Assembly: GCA_004352715.1 (NCBI GenBank)
Contig: SCFE01000097.1
Coordinates: 153,545-217,544, forward strand
Length of the DNA stretch: 64,000 nt
Origin: Hofstenia miamia
Taxonomy: Eukaryota; Xenacoelomorpha; Acoela
Direction of reading: 5' to 3'
Shown: positions 57,900 to 64,000 of the stretch, one piece after another
Layout: each line of letters opens with the position of its first letter
How positions within the stretch are numbered: the stretch's first letter is position 1
Translations under genes and position numbers: made by a program
The notes under the pieces: model-generated
Seen by the model: the letters and a program-made list of their open reading frames with translations, nothing else
Databases searched by the model: none
Told to the model about the DNA's origin: nothing

Positions 57900-59292
57900 T
57901 TTAGGGTTAAAATTATTTTTAATCCGCTCTCATATTTGCTTTTAACATTATCATTTGGATTTAACGTCAGACTAGTAATTACATGCAAATTCCTACAATG
58001 ACCTTTTTATAAAGTCGATCACATCCGATTTACTGTGTCTCACATGTCTAGCAACTTACATTATTCATAAGTTCCACAAATCTTATTTCTCTTTACTTTT
58101 GTGGGCTGAAGTACATTCTCGGAACCTGTGAATCAATTGGTGAAATTTCATTTTTGAAAAAATGAGCTAAGACACACAATGGACTAATTTTATTTTTTTT
58201 GGCTAATTCCTAACCAAGTGTGACAAAGTTGAAGGATCAAACTTTGTAGAAAAATCGCTTAAACAGGACTGTAACTCTTAGTCAGAAAGTGGTGAATTGT
58301 TTGATATGGAACTTTGAAATCTGCACTACTCAATGTTCTATAAGTCAAGCATTAAATTTGGCATTCAGGGTCGCATAATATTTACCTGTGTTTTTAAAAT
58401 TATATTTAATAATTCATAAATTGGAATGAACTTTTCTATTATTTATAGGTAATGTTTAAACTGTTTGGCCGGAAGGAGTTGATTAATTCTGCAATTCCCT
58501 TGTACAGTTTGTCGATTTATCCATGTGTTAATAAATATTGACTCGCAGCTGTTCTTTTATTTGCTTCAAAGATCGGCTTTGGTTCACAAATCTGATTCCT
58601 CTCGTGTTTGAAACGATTTTCATATGCATGCAAAACATTTTTTTTTCAAAATTTGTGGTCTCTTTCAACTTTTGCATATCGTCAAAAGTCCCTTTAACTG
58701 TAAGCCTGCCAAAAATGCCAATGAAGATCATTTTCATTAAAGTAAAATATTAGTCATTTTTAAAAGAATGTCACATTTTTATTTAAATAAAGGTTTCTTT
58801 GGAAAAAGTTCAATAGACTATTCTTGTTAGGAAAAGTTTTGAACTTACGAGGGATAATAAATATTATTGTTATTTTAAATTAATTAACTCAAAATTAACT
58901 AGCAACATGTTCCTGTTGTTGTATTGACCATTGGAGTAAGTAAAAAGAATTTAGACGGACATGTTTAATTATATTCTATCAGTCATACATTGAATTGCTT
59001 TAGGAATTCCCTACTGTTTGGTTTCTAATGCGATGTCTTCCTTTGTAGTTAAGATGTAACATCTCTTATGCTTCGAAAAAAGACATTCACTTGATTAAAT
59101 TTTAAATTTTTAATTATCTTTCAAACCAATTTTAAACTTTCACGTCAATTATTTAAAAACTTTTAGCATATAAAGTTTTAAGTTATTATAAACTATAATG
59201 TCATGCAATGGAAAGTGTTTGGTTTAGACTTACCTCATGTATAAACACGTGTAAAACATGAACAACCACATTGGGAAGTAGAGTGTGGCCAT
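25161..59292 (-). CDS. Cys-loop ligand-gated anion channel subunit (GABA-A/glycine/GluCl-like), 8 exons
   Basis: Joined exons (minus): 59292-59234, 30641-30538, 27284-27217, 27169-26952, 26221-26139, 26096-25956, 25882-25530, 25448-25161. All phases match, giving 1314 nt or 437 residues, a normal length for the family. Signal peptide about residues 1-20; extracellular ligand domain to about 240; Cys-loop C157-C171 (CPMDLTYFPMDTQTC); M1 about 242-264, M2 about 271-290, M3 about 303-325, M4 about 403-425. The PAR triplet before M2 (P270-A271-R272) is the anion-selectivity signature, so the channel should pass chloride at the plasma membrane. Loop D has YFRQYW, the Arg that contacts carboxylate agonists in glycine/GABA/glutamate receptors. 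Loop B has W178 and loop C has four N-glycosylation sequons. The ligand (GABA, glycine, glutamate or other) cannot be assigned. Exon 1 is the least certain part. Confidence 0.85.
25530..25882 (-). CDS. Receptor exon 7: M1, M2, M3
   Basis: Encodes the end of loop C (GNWSTLGASF, whose first Gly codon is split across the intron), M1 (IIQMYIPSTLIVMVSWVSFW), the VPARAALGITTVLTLLTL pore-lining M2 and the M2-M3 linker (NANMPKISYMKAID). M3 follows (GCFMFVFASLIEF), then a basic cytoplasmic stretch ending in the donor gtaaaa. The 6' Thr and PAR motif are typical of anion-selective channels. The plus-strand frame at 25648-25833 is a shadow. Confidence 0.93.
25956..26096 (-). CDS. Receptor exon 6: loops B and C
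   Basis: Begins by completing the split codon that yields W178, then GYTADDMQYFWMKSDSEP, and ends with a loop C rich in sequons (NVT, NCT, NRT) before a split Gly codon. The donor is gtactac, weaker than the others, but it preserves phase and joins to GNWSTL, as expected for loop C. The intron behind it is 73 bp. Confidence 0.8.
26139..26221 (-). CDS. Receptor exon 5: Cys-loop
   Basis: Encodes VTVTSRCPMDLTYFPMD and TQTCNLRVAS, with the two Cys 13 residues apart and the FPMD core that defines the family. Acceptor tttttag, donor gtaagg. The following intron is only 42 bp, among the shortest that can normally be spliced. Confidence 0.93.
26952..27169 (-). CDS. Receptor exon 4: loops D, A and E
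   Basis: Encodes TFRLGLYFRQYWVDERLTF (loop D), LLSELWLPDSFFQTETES (loop A) and the strand leading to NGSILMSMR. Both motifs are strongly conserved in GABA/glycine-type receptors. Acceptor tatag, donor gtaaga. Confidence 0.93.
27217..27284 (-). CDS. Receptor exon 3
   Basis: A 68-nt exon encoding PPLIVNSTMYVVSLGPVSEV and DM, the conserved second strand of the extracellular domain (xPxxV...Y...S.GPVSE.DM). A 47-bp intron separates it from exon 4. Acceptor attatttag, donor gtatgg. Confidence 0.92.
27816..27907. other. Assembly gap (N) inside TA-rich repeat
   Basis: Ninety-two Ns follow a TA microsatellite (27779-27815) and precede a mariner-type terminal repeat. The open frame reported across the gap (27748-27990) is an artefact. 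Confidence 0.95.
27908..27925. mobile_element. Terminal repeat of a second mariner-type copy
   Basis: TACTTTTGTTACACCCTG is the inverse of the left terminus of the neighbouring element (CAGGGTGTGTCAAAAGTA) with two changes. It faces that element across a 30-bp (TA)n tract (27926-27955). The body of this copy would lie inside the gap or be deleted. Confidence 0.6.
27956..29226 (+). mobile_element. mariner/Tc1-superfamily transposon, 1271 bp, TIR-bounded
   Basis: Left terminus CAGGGTGTGTCAAAAGTA and right terminus (reverse complement) CAGATCGTGTCAAAAGTA continue into CTTGACTTT on both sides, with four differences in about 30 bp. TA dinucleotides flank both ends (27954-27955, 29227-29228), as expected for TA target duplication. 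The enclosed gene is a broken transposase. Length and layout are those of a full-length mariner-type element. Confidence 0.88.
28115..29054 (+). pseudogene. mariner-type DDD transposase, frameshifted
   Basis: The ATG at 28115 starts MDLDTRLEILKLYYKNGDSA, a helix-turn-helix N-terminus. A first frameshift near 28240 and a second near 28610 break the frame. The catalytic triad is visible: D in LWSDEAYF, D in FQHDGAPPHY and D in SPLDFYLW. The last two are separated by 42 residues, closest to the DD41D type rather than the classic DD34D or Tc1 DD34E. WPLRSPDLSPLDFYLW is the hallmark around the third Asp. A cut-and-paste transposase once, now non-functional in this copy. The minus-strand frame 28194-28454 is a shadow. 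Confidence 0.85.
30538..30641 (-). CDS. Receptor exon 2
   Basis: Encodes EIGAVDGKNNTDSEILKQLL followed by NTTVYEKRLRPGSG, matching the family's first conserved motif (LLxxxxYDKRxRPGxGG). Acceptor atatttag, donor gtaagc. The leading G completes an Arg codon from exon 1 (AG plus G), which fits the phase-2 exon at 59234-59292. Confidence 0.9.
31205..31245 (-). promoter_or_regulatory. Candidate internal regulatory site with CRE-like and CCAAT motifs
   Basis: On the minus strand: GTGACGTCG, then CCAAT (ACCAATGAG) about 20 bp later, then GATTAAAAG. This repeats the CRE-CCAAT-TA-box order of the promoter at exon 1 and lies about 570 bp upstream of exon 2. It could be an alternative promoter or an enhancer; no signal-peptide exon follows it. 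Confidence 0.25.
33211..33477. mobile_element. mariner-type MITE, 267 bp
   Basis: Termini CAGTGGCGGCCACTGGATTA and (opposite strand) CACTCGCGGCCACTGGATTA both continue GCATCAC, about 25 of 27 identical. TA flanks both ends (33209-33210 and 33478-33479), and the right TA extends into a TA microsatellite. It has no coding capacity. Confidence 0.85.
34614..34640. repeat. TA microsatellite
   Basis: Simple (TA)n tract inside receptor intron 1. Similar short tracts lie at 33478-33497, 38002-38022, 43122-43148, 49109-49122 and 57865-57892. Confidence 0.9.
34995..35132. mobile_element. Diverged relative of the 51531-51766 element
   Basis: Shares order and wording with that element: GGCAAGAGGGACAT near 34995, GTTTTCAAAATTGATTTTGA, an A/T-rich middle and GTCAATTTTTTCAAAA near the end. 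No terminal repeats or target duplication remain visible. Confidence 0.35.
36640..37022 (-). pseudogene. CR1/L2-type LINE C-terminal remnant
   Basis: The minus-strand frame 36816-37022 reads HLTPLVEWNYKRQFVKMAYK, VLTTLPHSFHGSVTAYARSE, matching the LHWLPVxxRIxFKxxxLxYKxLxxLAPxYL tail that follows the reverse transcriptase in CR1/L2-like LINEs. A frameshift then moves to 36652-36837, which continues with an RTxYTKYANSLKA-like stretch and FKK. No polymerase motif is left. Confidence 0.55.
37244..37462 (+). other. Unrecognised 72-codon open frame
   Basis: MSTSREIDNLMRNGQPIGIK begins a frame with mixed, non-repetitive residue use that ends at 37462. It contains a full TGACGTCA palindrome (37422-37429). 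No domain or splice context is recognised, and it may be chance. Confidence 0.12.
37661..37693. repeat. TA microsatellite
   Basis: Uninterrupted (AT)n tract of about 33 bp. Confidence 0.9.
38417..39520 (-). mobile_element. Tc1-like transposon, about 1.1 kb, long terminal inverted repeats
   Basis: The left end (38417-38499) and right end (39438-39520) are inverted copies over about 80 bp. Shared runs include ACAGTTG(G)CGCCA, CAATATTTATTCAC and GCAACTCACAAACG/ACAACTCACAAACG. They enclose a decayed transposase on the minus strand. The element lies within receptor intron 1. Confidence 0.85.
38562..39336 (-). pseudogene. Tc1-like transposase, interrupted
   Basis: On the minus strand the second half reads LVVFQQDNAPCHVSRRSF, then ASPDLNPTENLWTIIKRSVE, the signature around the second and third catalytic acids (QDNAPCH and SPDLNPxENLW, DD34E type). 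It ends with IAALKAAKSGQTKY. At least two in-frame stops interrupt it. The N-terminal half (frame 38919-39230) carries residues compatible with the DNA-binding region but is heavily decayed. The frames at 38475-38687 and 39136-39336 on the plus strand are shadows. Confidence 0.8.
40209..40427 (+). pseudogene. Tc1-like transposase C-terminal remnant
   Basis: A single frame of 72 codons with one internal stop reads FNLNPMVHRWALLRKRIVDL, then KDLIEKIKQVWLTTITLEYC and a KGKRWFNSILLC end. It follows the Tc1 pattern SPDLNPIEHLWxxLKRRI ... dLIekIkevW ... LVeSmPrR ... KGg. The first two catalytic residues are absent. It differs from the nearby element at 38417-39520 and has the opposite orientation. 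The minus-strand frame 40205-40408 is a shadow. Confidence 0.7.
40430..46320. other. Receptor intron 1, no recognised element
   Basis: AT-rich sequence with a TA tract at 43122-43148. Minus-strand frames 41472-41708, 42147-42374, 43090-43311 and 43497-43808 (up to 103 codons) show no family motif. I see no RNA gene. Confidence 0.4.
46320..48145 (+). mobile_element. CR1/Jockey-group LINE, 5'-truncated and decayed
   Basis: Readable segments in order: the linker before the polymerase (46505-46741, with VEILLRQKTDAIEARNKALR and later KIQRLINKT), the first RT blocks (VFRAVKVNPSVGLGINPA, WKTGLVTPLKKE) and YLQKTMADKQDPYQFAYRRN with STTDALLCLLHK. A GIPQG-like block follows (DILVGIPQGGPHSG, near 47425) and then a late YSDDTRL block (47518) equivalent to the catalytic F/YxDD. 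The C-terminal tail lies at 47629-47913. Stops and frameshifts interrupt it many times. The 3' end near 48145 carries TTATTATTATT, typical of CR1-like 3' repeats. Confidence 0.8.
46505..47913 (+). pseudogene. Reverse transcriptase ORF2 remnant of the LINE
   Basis: Three main open pieces (46505-46741, 47339-47566, 47629-47913) plus unframed stretches between them cover a non-LTR reverse transcriptase. The YSDD active-site motif is preserved at about 47518, but reading frames are broken both before and after it. The upstream AP endonuclease domain is not recognisable. Minus-strand frames 46915-47130 and 47303-47500 are shadows. Confidence 0.75.
48146..50400. other. No recognised gene
   Basis: AT-rich intronic sequence. 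A short perfect inverted repeat AACTGGC/GCCAGTT occurs near 48378-48400. The 88-codon frame at 48758-49024 has no motif. A TA tract lies at 49109-49122. Confidence 0.4.
50330..50430 (-). repeat. tRNA-like (SINE-type) remnant
   Basis: On the minus strand TATAGTGTAGTGGTTACTGC resembles the A box and D-arm of Glu/Val-type tRNAs (TAGTGTAGTGGTTA), followed by CATCTGCAATGATTTGTGAT. A convincing B box was not found, nor a cloverleaf. It may be a decayed tRNA-derived SINE head; chance resemblance is possible. Confidence 0.3.
51531..51766. mobile_element. hAT-like MITE, 236 bp
   Basis: Left terminus CAGTGGCGTACGCTGGGG and right terminus (reverse complement) CAGGGGCGTAAGCAGG are typical of hAT MITEs. 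C-rich blocks (TGTCCCCCATCAGG, TGTCCCCCCTGTCAG) sit just inside both ends. No matching 8-bp duplication was found in the flanks. The open frame 51652-51888 runs through the right end and is incidental. Confidence 0.65.
51807..52207. mobile_element. hAT-type element with exact 8-bp target duplication, GGGTT-rich
   Basis: The element 51815-52199 (385 bp) is flanked on both sides by ATATAAAT (51807-51814 and 52200-52207). The termini are CAGGAGTCGAGCC and, from the right, CAGTGATGAAAGTGGGGCC, so only the CAG and a few following bases are shared. Both subterminal regions are rich in GGGTTG/GGTTGGG words in the same orientation. No transposase is encoded. Confidence 0.7.
52860..53927. mobile_element. 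hAT-type element, 1052 bp, with nested repeat
   Basis: Termini CAGAGATGGAAATGGGC (52868) and, from the right end at 53919, CAAGGATGGAAATGGGC agree at 15 of 17. Flanking 8-mers TCTGAGAA and TCTGGGAC agree at 6 of 8, compatible with an aged hAT duplication. The interior shows a second, imperfect inverted pair (around 53140-53175 and 53480-53515, rich in AGCTGCAGCTC words) that looks like a nested MITE. No transposase frame survives. Confidence 0.6.
53928..57180. other. Very AT-rich intronic stretch, nothing recognised
   Basis: Long A/T runs, no open frame of note and no paired element ends. A full CRE palindrome (TGACGTCA) lies at 56904-56911. Confidence 0.4.
57204..57444. promoter_or_regulatory. 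Two RFX X-box-like sites
   Basis: CTCCATGGCAAC (57204-57215) and GTTACCATGGTGAT (57431-57444) each contain one good half of the palindromic X-box GTTNCCATGGNAAC. They flank a stretch less AT-rich than its surroundings, about 1.9-2.1 kb into receptor intron 1. Function is inferred only from motif resemblance. Confidence 0.25.
57865..57892. repeat. TA microsatellite
   Basis: (TA)n tract followed by ACACACA, in receptor intron 1. Confidence 0.9.
59234..59292 (-). CDS. Receptor exon 1: signal peptide
   Basis: The ATG at 59292-59290 opens MATLYFPMWLFMFYTCLYM, an N-terminal hydrophobic segment suited to a signal peptide. It ends in AG and a strong donor (gtaagt) in phase 2. Exon 2 at 30641 needs exactly a phase-2 partner, and joining gives an Arg codon before EIGAV. 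The total coding length then divides by three. The link across 28.6 kb is inferred from phase, orientation and content, not from transcript data. Confidence 0.65.
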
Positions 59293-59330
59293 CGTGTTGA
59301 TTAAAGATTTCGTCAAAGAACGCGATCAAC

Positions 59331-59441
59331 TTGCGTGGACAGAGTGCACTTTATTTTTTTCTCTCAATTCGCGATTCAGCGCCGCTTCGCCATGTGATTG
59401 GAAAATTACAATTTTCAATTACTAGTGACAAATTCACGTCA
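59331..59441 (-). promoter_or_regulatory. Receptor promoter-like module (CRE, CCAAT, TA-rich box)
   Basis: Toward the ATG on the minus strand: TGACGTGAAT (half-CRE, 59441-59432), TAATTGAAAATTGTAATTTT, CCAAT (about 105 bp before the ATG), AAATAAAG, then CACTCTGTCCACGCAA (59346-59331). The spacing is what a CCAAT-plus-TATA promoter would show, placing transcription start near the last block. The same set occurs at 6481-6582. Confidence 0.55.
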
Positions 59442-59928
59442 TTTCGCCGCATCCCTCATTTTTATTTGCTGGCGCGGTCGTAATTACTTCGAATTCGCAT
59501 ACGTCATCATTTCCGAGTAATCTCGAATGTTTTTGTCAAAGTTGCAACAAGTGCGTTATTGTTTACATTTAAACGTAAGCAGACGATAGTTGTACTGCCC
59601 AAAAACATTGAAAAATATTTTAGATATTTACTTTTAATGTTCGATTTATTATATTCCCAGGACTGAGATTAAATATCGGAATAAATTTTTTCAGAAAATA
59701 TATACTGTAATATCTTAAAATTTTTGGCCTCATTTGGCTGTCTGCACAATTGGAAAATATTTTATGATGCAAGCAATATGTGTACATATATGTTATGTAA
59801 GAAACACATTTCTGTGTGATCAAAGACTATAATCTGCCTCTTATTTTGTCATTCTGTATTTTTCTGTCACGACTATCTAGTATATTCTGTTACATCTGAT
59901 TATTTGTCAATATATATATATATATATA

Positions 59929-60087
59929 NNNNNNNNNNNNNNNNNNNNNNNNNNNNNNNNNNNNNNNNNNNNNNNNNNNNNNNNNNNNNNNNNNNNNNNN
60001 NNNNNNNNNNNNNNNNNNNNNNNNNNNNNNNNNNNNNNNNNNNNNNNNNNNNNNNNNNNNNNNNNNNNNNNNNNNNNNNNNNNNNNN
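59929..60087. other. Assembly gap (N) in TA repeat
   Basis: One hundred and fifty-nine Ns bounded by TA repeat on both sides, between the receptor start and the PMS2-like exon. The frames reported across it are artefacts. Confidence 0.95.
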
Positions 60088-61196
60088 ATATACATTATGC
60101 ATGTGTTTCATTTATCAAAGTACATGATGTATGTACCCAAAATCCCTTTTTATCCCATATTCTTTAAAAAAATAATTTTCTGGTATTCCCTAATAGTTCC
60201 TGGAATAAATTTTATAATGCTTTTTTTGTTCTTTGTTCAATCAAATTTTTTTAATTTCGATTCCCTCATGGTTATTGGAAAATCATGTACTTCCTATAAG
60301 CTGTTTCAACTGCTGCTATTGAAACACGTATTTTTTTTAGCTAATTTCTCAAGTGTACAAGGAATTGGAAAGTTTTCATAAGTAATGATTTTGTGAAAAT
60401 TGGCAAAATCAATTTTTCATTCCATTTCGGATTTCAATTTTGCATTGCAGTGATAACGTGGCAGGTTTTCATACATATTAATCTCTCTGATTTGCTTTAA
60501 TGCTTCACAATGAATTGGAAAAGTTCGCTCAAGCAGTAGCCTTTCAGAATTGCGTTCCATGATTTAGATAATCCCAAACAAATTTTATTACATTTACTGA
60601 CACAATCTGCAAATGATTCATAGTATAAAAATCTGAAAAACCATGTCTAATTGGATTTGTCCATTTTGGTGAAATGCATGCCATAAAACCCACAGTTTCA
60701 TTATAGAATATTGGAAACCACTAACTTTTTATGCGATGATGCATCAAACGCACGGGATAGTAGTAGCTTTGTAATTCTATGCCGTAGAACTGCCTAGAGA
60801 TATTTATCATTAATCAAATTTTTGTTCATGCTAATCCCCAACTTATAATAATGTTAACCACTACGAAATATTGAAAAAAGATTATTGCAAATGTCAAAAA
60901 CTTTTTGCAATTTTATTAAATAGATACTTGTCATTTGATGCTGCTGATAATTTGCTGGGAATGCCAGCAGGATTTGTTGGAAACATCAACAGTGTGATGC
61001 TCTCTCGAATTCAAATATATTCATGGAAAATATTCTGGAAATGGCAATGCTAATCTGCTGTTTGCAAAGATAGACTCAATAGTCATTAAATAATGACATC
61101 ATAATTTGTATGCGATATTTTTTATTTTTAATTTGAATTTGTAAACTCCTTGAAGTTGGACTTATATTTTACAATAATTGTGAATTTGTTATAGAT

Positions 61197-61402
61197 ATGA
61201 GTGTACGTTCACTTGACACTGATTCTGTTAATAAGATCTGTCTGGGACAAGTGGTGGTGTCATTGTGTGGTGCTGTAAAAGAAATCGTCGAGAATAGTTT
61301 AGATGCTAACGCCACCTACATTGAAATTAAATTTAAAGAAAACGGTGTTGACTTGATTGAAGTAGTAGATAATGGCAAAGGAATTATTGAAAGTGACTTT
61401 GA
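61197..61402 (+). CDS. PMS2: PMS2-like MutL mismatch-repair ATPase, first recognisable exon (partial)
   Basis: The reading frame from ATG 61197 encodes about 68 residues of a GHKL ATPase N-terminus: [31 protein letters not shown] (motif I, with catalytic Glu E29 and Mg-binding Asn N33) and [12 protein letters not shown] (motif II, DxGxG at D58). Wording is closer to PMS2 (ICSGQVV, VENSLDAGAT, GVDLIEV) than to MLH1 or PMS1. A donor (GA/gtgagt) follows at 61403, ending in phase 2 inside a Glu codon. MutL-alpha acts in the nucleus in strand incision after mismatch recognition. The start may be the true ATG or an internal Met, because a possible acceptor (ttatag) precedes it by two bases. Downstream exons were not found before 64000. 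Confidence 0.8.
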
Positions 61403-63410
61403 GTGAGTATCTTACATATTTTATCTACAATATTCTATTTAAGCTTATACATAATGTTGTTGTTTTTGGACTTTGCTTGCATTCTTTAGTTTCATTTAAA
61501 ATATTAGCAAAGAAATCTTCAACAATGTGTATATATACAATTAGAGTTAATTGATTAAATTTGCTGCTAAAAACACGATTAACAATCGACGTGGGATTCC
61601 CTCCTAAAAATTCTAAAAATCCTTTATAGAAAAATATCAGAAATGCTAATTGGATTTTTAGAATGAATTGCTACAAAATACGTTGATGCAATAATATATT
61701 CATTAAATTTTTGATTCAATCATTGTGTAGTATTACTGTACGTAAACAACACGTATTTGTAACATTGTTAATGCGTTTCTAAAAATGTCTGGTTCATTTA
61801 CAGACATGTATAAAAACGTACACTATATGAATTAAATAAAAACATAATCGCTATAGAAACTATAAAAATAACTATCAAATATGCACCCTGGTCTGTAAAC
61901 TTGACAACCGATGATCAACATAACATTATAAACAATAAAACAAATGAATTCATGCATAACATAAGGATTAAATTTCTTGTAAACAAGAACATACACTCTT
62001 AATAAATCTACCATCTATTTAGAATATCAGACAGTAAACCCGTGTTAAGATCTATATGAAATTGGGTTCTTATACGACTTGCATAAATAAGTATATATAA
62101 TTATATAATTATTGCAAAATAATTTAATTTAATGTAATTTCGTGTAATTATTTCCTAACAGTTTGCGATATCGGCACTACATGTATATCCATAAAACCGA
62201 GGTCAGTAAGTATGTATTATAAGTATGCACTAAGGCGTTATAATTTGAAAGTCAATTACGTCATCTTTTATAACTATTATATAATGCAGGATATAACATA
62301 GTATAATAAATAATAATATAATTATATCCTATAAAGGTGATTATGTAATTTATAATTGCTTAATTTAGAACATTATGCAAATTAAGTATCCATTGAAAAG
62401 GCAAAACTCACCTAAAAATAAGAAGTAATTTGATATAAGAAGTTTTGGATTACTTATAAGAGTTTTAATCATCGAGACATGGAAATACGTTTTTAATAGA
62501 ATTATTAGAAATTCCATGAAAAATTTCTTGAAGATCTGCTCAAATGTATGCAATAATTTTCTTGAATCCACTAACTACTTTTTGCCAATTCCAGATTCTT
62601 TCAATTGTATTCAGAGAGTTAAGGAAAAAGACAAAGAAGGTTAATGATTAAGAAAGTTAAATTCTCAAATTAGATTATTTTTCAACTTTACAAAGTATGC
62701 AATTCATCAGTGCAGATTATGAGTCTAGATATTTCAAGACCACAAATGCCTTAATAGCATCTCCTTCTAAAAGAGTACGATTTTCATTAACAAAATGTCC
62801 TGCCACGGCGAAGTTGAGCTGGTATAATGAAATGTTTCAGATTTCCAGAACTTAAAAGACTTTGCTTATCTATATTACAAGAAATTCAATGTAGAACAAA
62901 ATGATATGCATTATACAGGACTATACATTTTAAAATCAAAATATTACCTGCATCAGGAAAGTTTATTGACAATACCAGTTTGGCGGCAGCGATGAAAATG
63001 CGTCAGCGGTGAAAATACGGCTTTTTACGCCGATATATATATACATGTAATTTAATTTCAAAAATAATTTCTAGTGTATCACCAATCCAGTATAATAGAA
63101 GTATTATTACTTTTATTACAAAAATAAAATATTTTATTCCATTCATTATCTTAGAAGTACTGTATTGAAATAATCACGTGGGCTTTCGGGTCTACTTGCA
63201 GTGCTCATTGGTAGGCCAAGTGAACAGCGTTAATCAGCATGACAAAAGTCCTGACCCAACCCCATCCGACCGTTACCGGTTGACTGGCTTACCAACCGAC
63301 CAATCGGGTCGAACCGGTTACATCTCTGATGACATTGCAGCTAAATTTTAAAATAATTTACAACAGTTGACGAAATATATCATGAAGAAATATCATATAA
63401 CTTCATATCA
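61403..63410 (+). other. Start of a PMS2-like intron; no further exon recognised
   Basis: No segment resembling the next MutL block (GLTLKHxTSKI ... GFRGEALSS) was found in any frame to the window end. The interval is AT-rich with a short TA tract near 63034-63046. Confidence 0.45.
63185..63328 (-). mobile_element. hAT-like terminal fragment
   Basis: Read on the minus strand from 63328: CAGAGATGTAACCGGTTCGA, then G/C-rich GGTTGGT and GTTGGGTCAG words unlike the surrounding sequence. It resembles hAT termini (compare 52868 and 51815). No opposite end was identified. Confidence 0.35.
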
Positions 63411-63419
63411 TAGGACTTC

Positions 63420-63970
63420 GACTGCTACCAGGCGAGGTCTTTTATGCTTTAGATCAATTCAACCTCAATAGAGCTTCTAGTAAAGACAATATTTCAAGTT
63501 TACTATACAAGAAAGCATCACATATTCTTGTTGAACCACTTTTTTACATTGCAAACGCTTCCAATTTCCATACTTCTTGGAAACAACATTGTCTGCCTGA
63601 TTCAAAAAACTATTCCAGCTGCTCCCTCAAAGATTTGTTATCCAGCCTATGAAATCTTATCTAATTCGAGTTTTTGGATTTCCTCAATGCGCCTGCAGTC
63701 CTGGTCCATCAACAAATTATGCACTTATTGCTCTTATTGATCAAGTTTCTACGTTAGTTGATGATGATTGCTTCAAGGATATTGTTATCGAAACCCCATA
63801 CTCGTTTACATATAAAATGTTAGATTGTAGCTTTCCATCTATATTTGTGGCATGGATTTCTAGCTACCTCACTAATAGAAATTGAGCTGTAATAGTTGTA
63901 AAGTACCTTGTAAATCAGGTGGAACACAAGGTTCTATATTGGGCGTACTCTCTTTCGATGATGCCCGATG
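63420..63970 (+). pseudogene. LINE reverse-transcriptase fragment running to the window edge
   Basis: Segments in order: VFYALDQFNLNRASSKDNIS, LLYKKASHILVEPLFYIANA (RT blocks 0-1), then FGFPQCACSPGPSTNYALIA, LIDQVSTLVDDDCF, and LLDCSFPSIFVAWISSYLTN (the block before GxPQGS), then GTQGSILGVLSF. These follow the order of non-LTR reverse transcriptases. Frames switch twice and a stop follows YLTNRN. The catalytic block would come after 63960. It lies in the putative PMS2-like intron. Confidence 0.7.
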
Positions 63971-64000
63971 GTAACTGAGAATCGAGGGTTAACTGTTATC

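Larger units (their letters stand above)
30642..59233 (-). other. Receptor intron 1, about 28.6 kb, host to many transposons
   Basis: Defined by the phase-matched exons on either side. It contains the MITE, Tc1, LINE and hAT insertions listed separately, and candidate regulatory sites at 31205-31245 and 57204-57444. An extra exon inside cannot be excluded, although none is required by phase. Confidence 0.55.

Noticed and set aside
59929-60087. Open frames spanning N runs
   Set aside because: They are created by undetermined bases in the gap, as is the frame crossing 27816-27907.
60871-61053. 60-codon plus-strand frame just before the PMS2-like exon
   Set aside because: Considered as an upstream PMS2 exon, but its residues do not match the MutL N-terminus and no phase-compatible donor was evident.
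1-64000. CRISPR arrays, phage, anti-phage systems or bacterial operons
   Set aside because: The spliced host genes and eukaryotic transposon classes rule out a prokaryotic context; the alternating motif array at 9421-9856 lacks unique spacers of constant length.

Overview
This is AT-rich animal (metazoan) nuclear DNA. It has spliced genes with canonical GT-AG introns, many TA microsatellites, two assembly gaps and a large population of decayed transposons. Nothing prokaryotic is visible: there are no operons, ribosome binding sites, CRISPR arrays or attachment sites. Some introns are very small (42, 47, 73 and 81 bp) and others very large (3.25 and about 28.6 kb), which suggests an invertebrate. 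I cannot name the taxon.

Host genes. (1) On the minus strand, a complete-looking Cys-loop (pentameric) anion channel subunit of the GABA-A/glycine/GluCl type is assembled from eight exons (25161-59292). All splice phases agree, giving 437 residues. Exon 1 (59234-59292) encodes a signal peptide and lies about 28.6 kb upstream of exon 2. (2) On the plus strand, the first recognisable coding exon of a PMS2-like MutL mismatch-repair ATPase lies at 61197-61402. It is divergent from the receptor and its other exons lie outside the window or were not found. (3) At 6362-6426 (minus) is a second signal-peptide first exon with the same splice phase. Its upstream sequence matches the receptor's upstream sequence in ordered blocks, so the 5' end of a paralogous receptor gene running out of the left edge is likely.

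Mobile DNA fills much of the rest. From left to right: hAT-type ends at 1-17, 1540-1580 and 4110-4540; a seven-copy inverted motif array at 9421-9856; a LINE 3' end at 11611-11946; a Harbinger-like MITE at 13496-13685; a palindromic MITE at 14119-14350; a hAT MITE with exact 8-bp target duplication at 15245-15536; a degraded Ty3/gypsy pol at 15740-17090; a piggyBac remnant at 17652-18565; an internally deleted R4/Dong-like LINE ending in (TAA)n at 20889-22261; a 1.27-kb mariner-type transposon at 27956-29226; a mariner MITE at 33211-33477; a LINE 3' end at 36640-37022; Tc1-like elements at 38417-39520 and 40209-40427; a CR1/Jockey-group LINE at 46320-48145; three hAT-type elements at 51531-53919; and a LINE reverse transcriptase fragment running off the right edge from 63420.

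The three host loci are not a functional module. The receptor and the predicted paralogue look like a local tandem family sharing a promoter type, and the receptor and PMS2 form a divergent pair with about 1.9 kb between start codons. All structural calls come from reading the sequence by eye; no alignment or database search was run.
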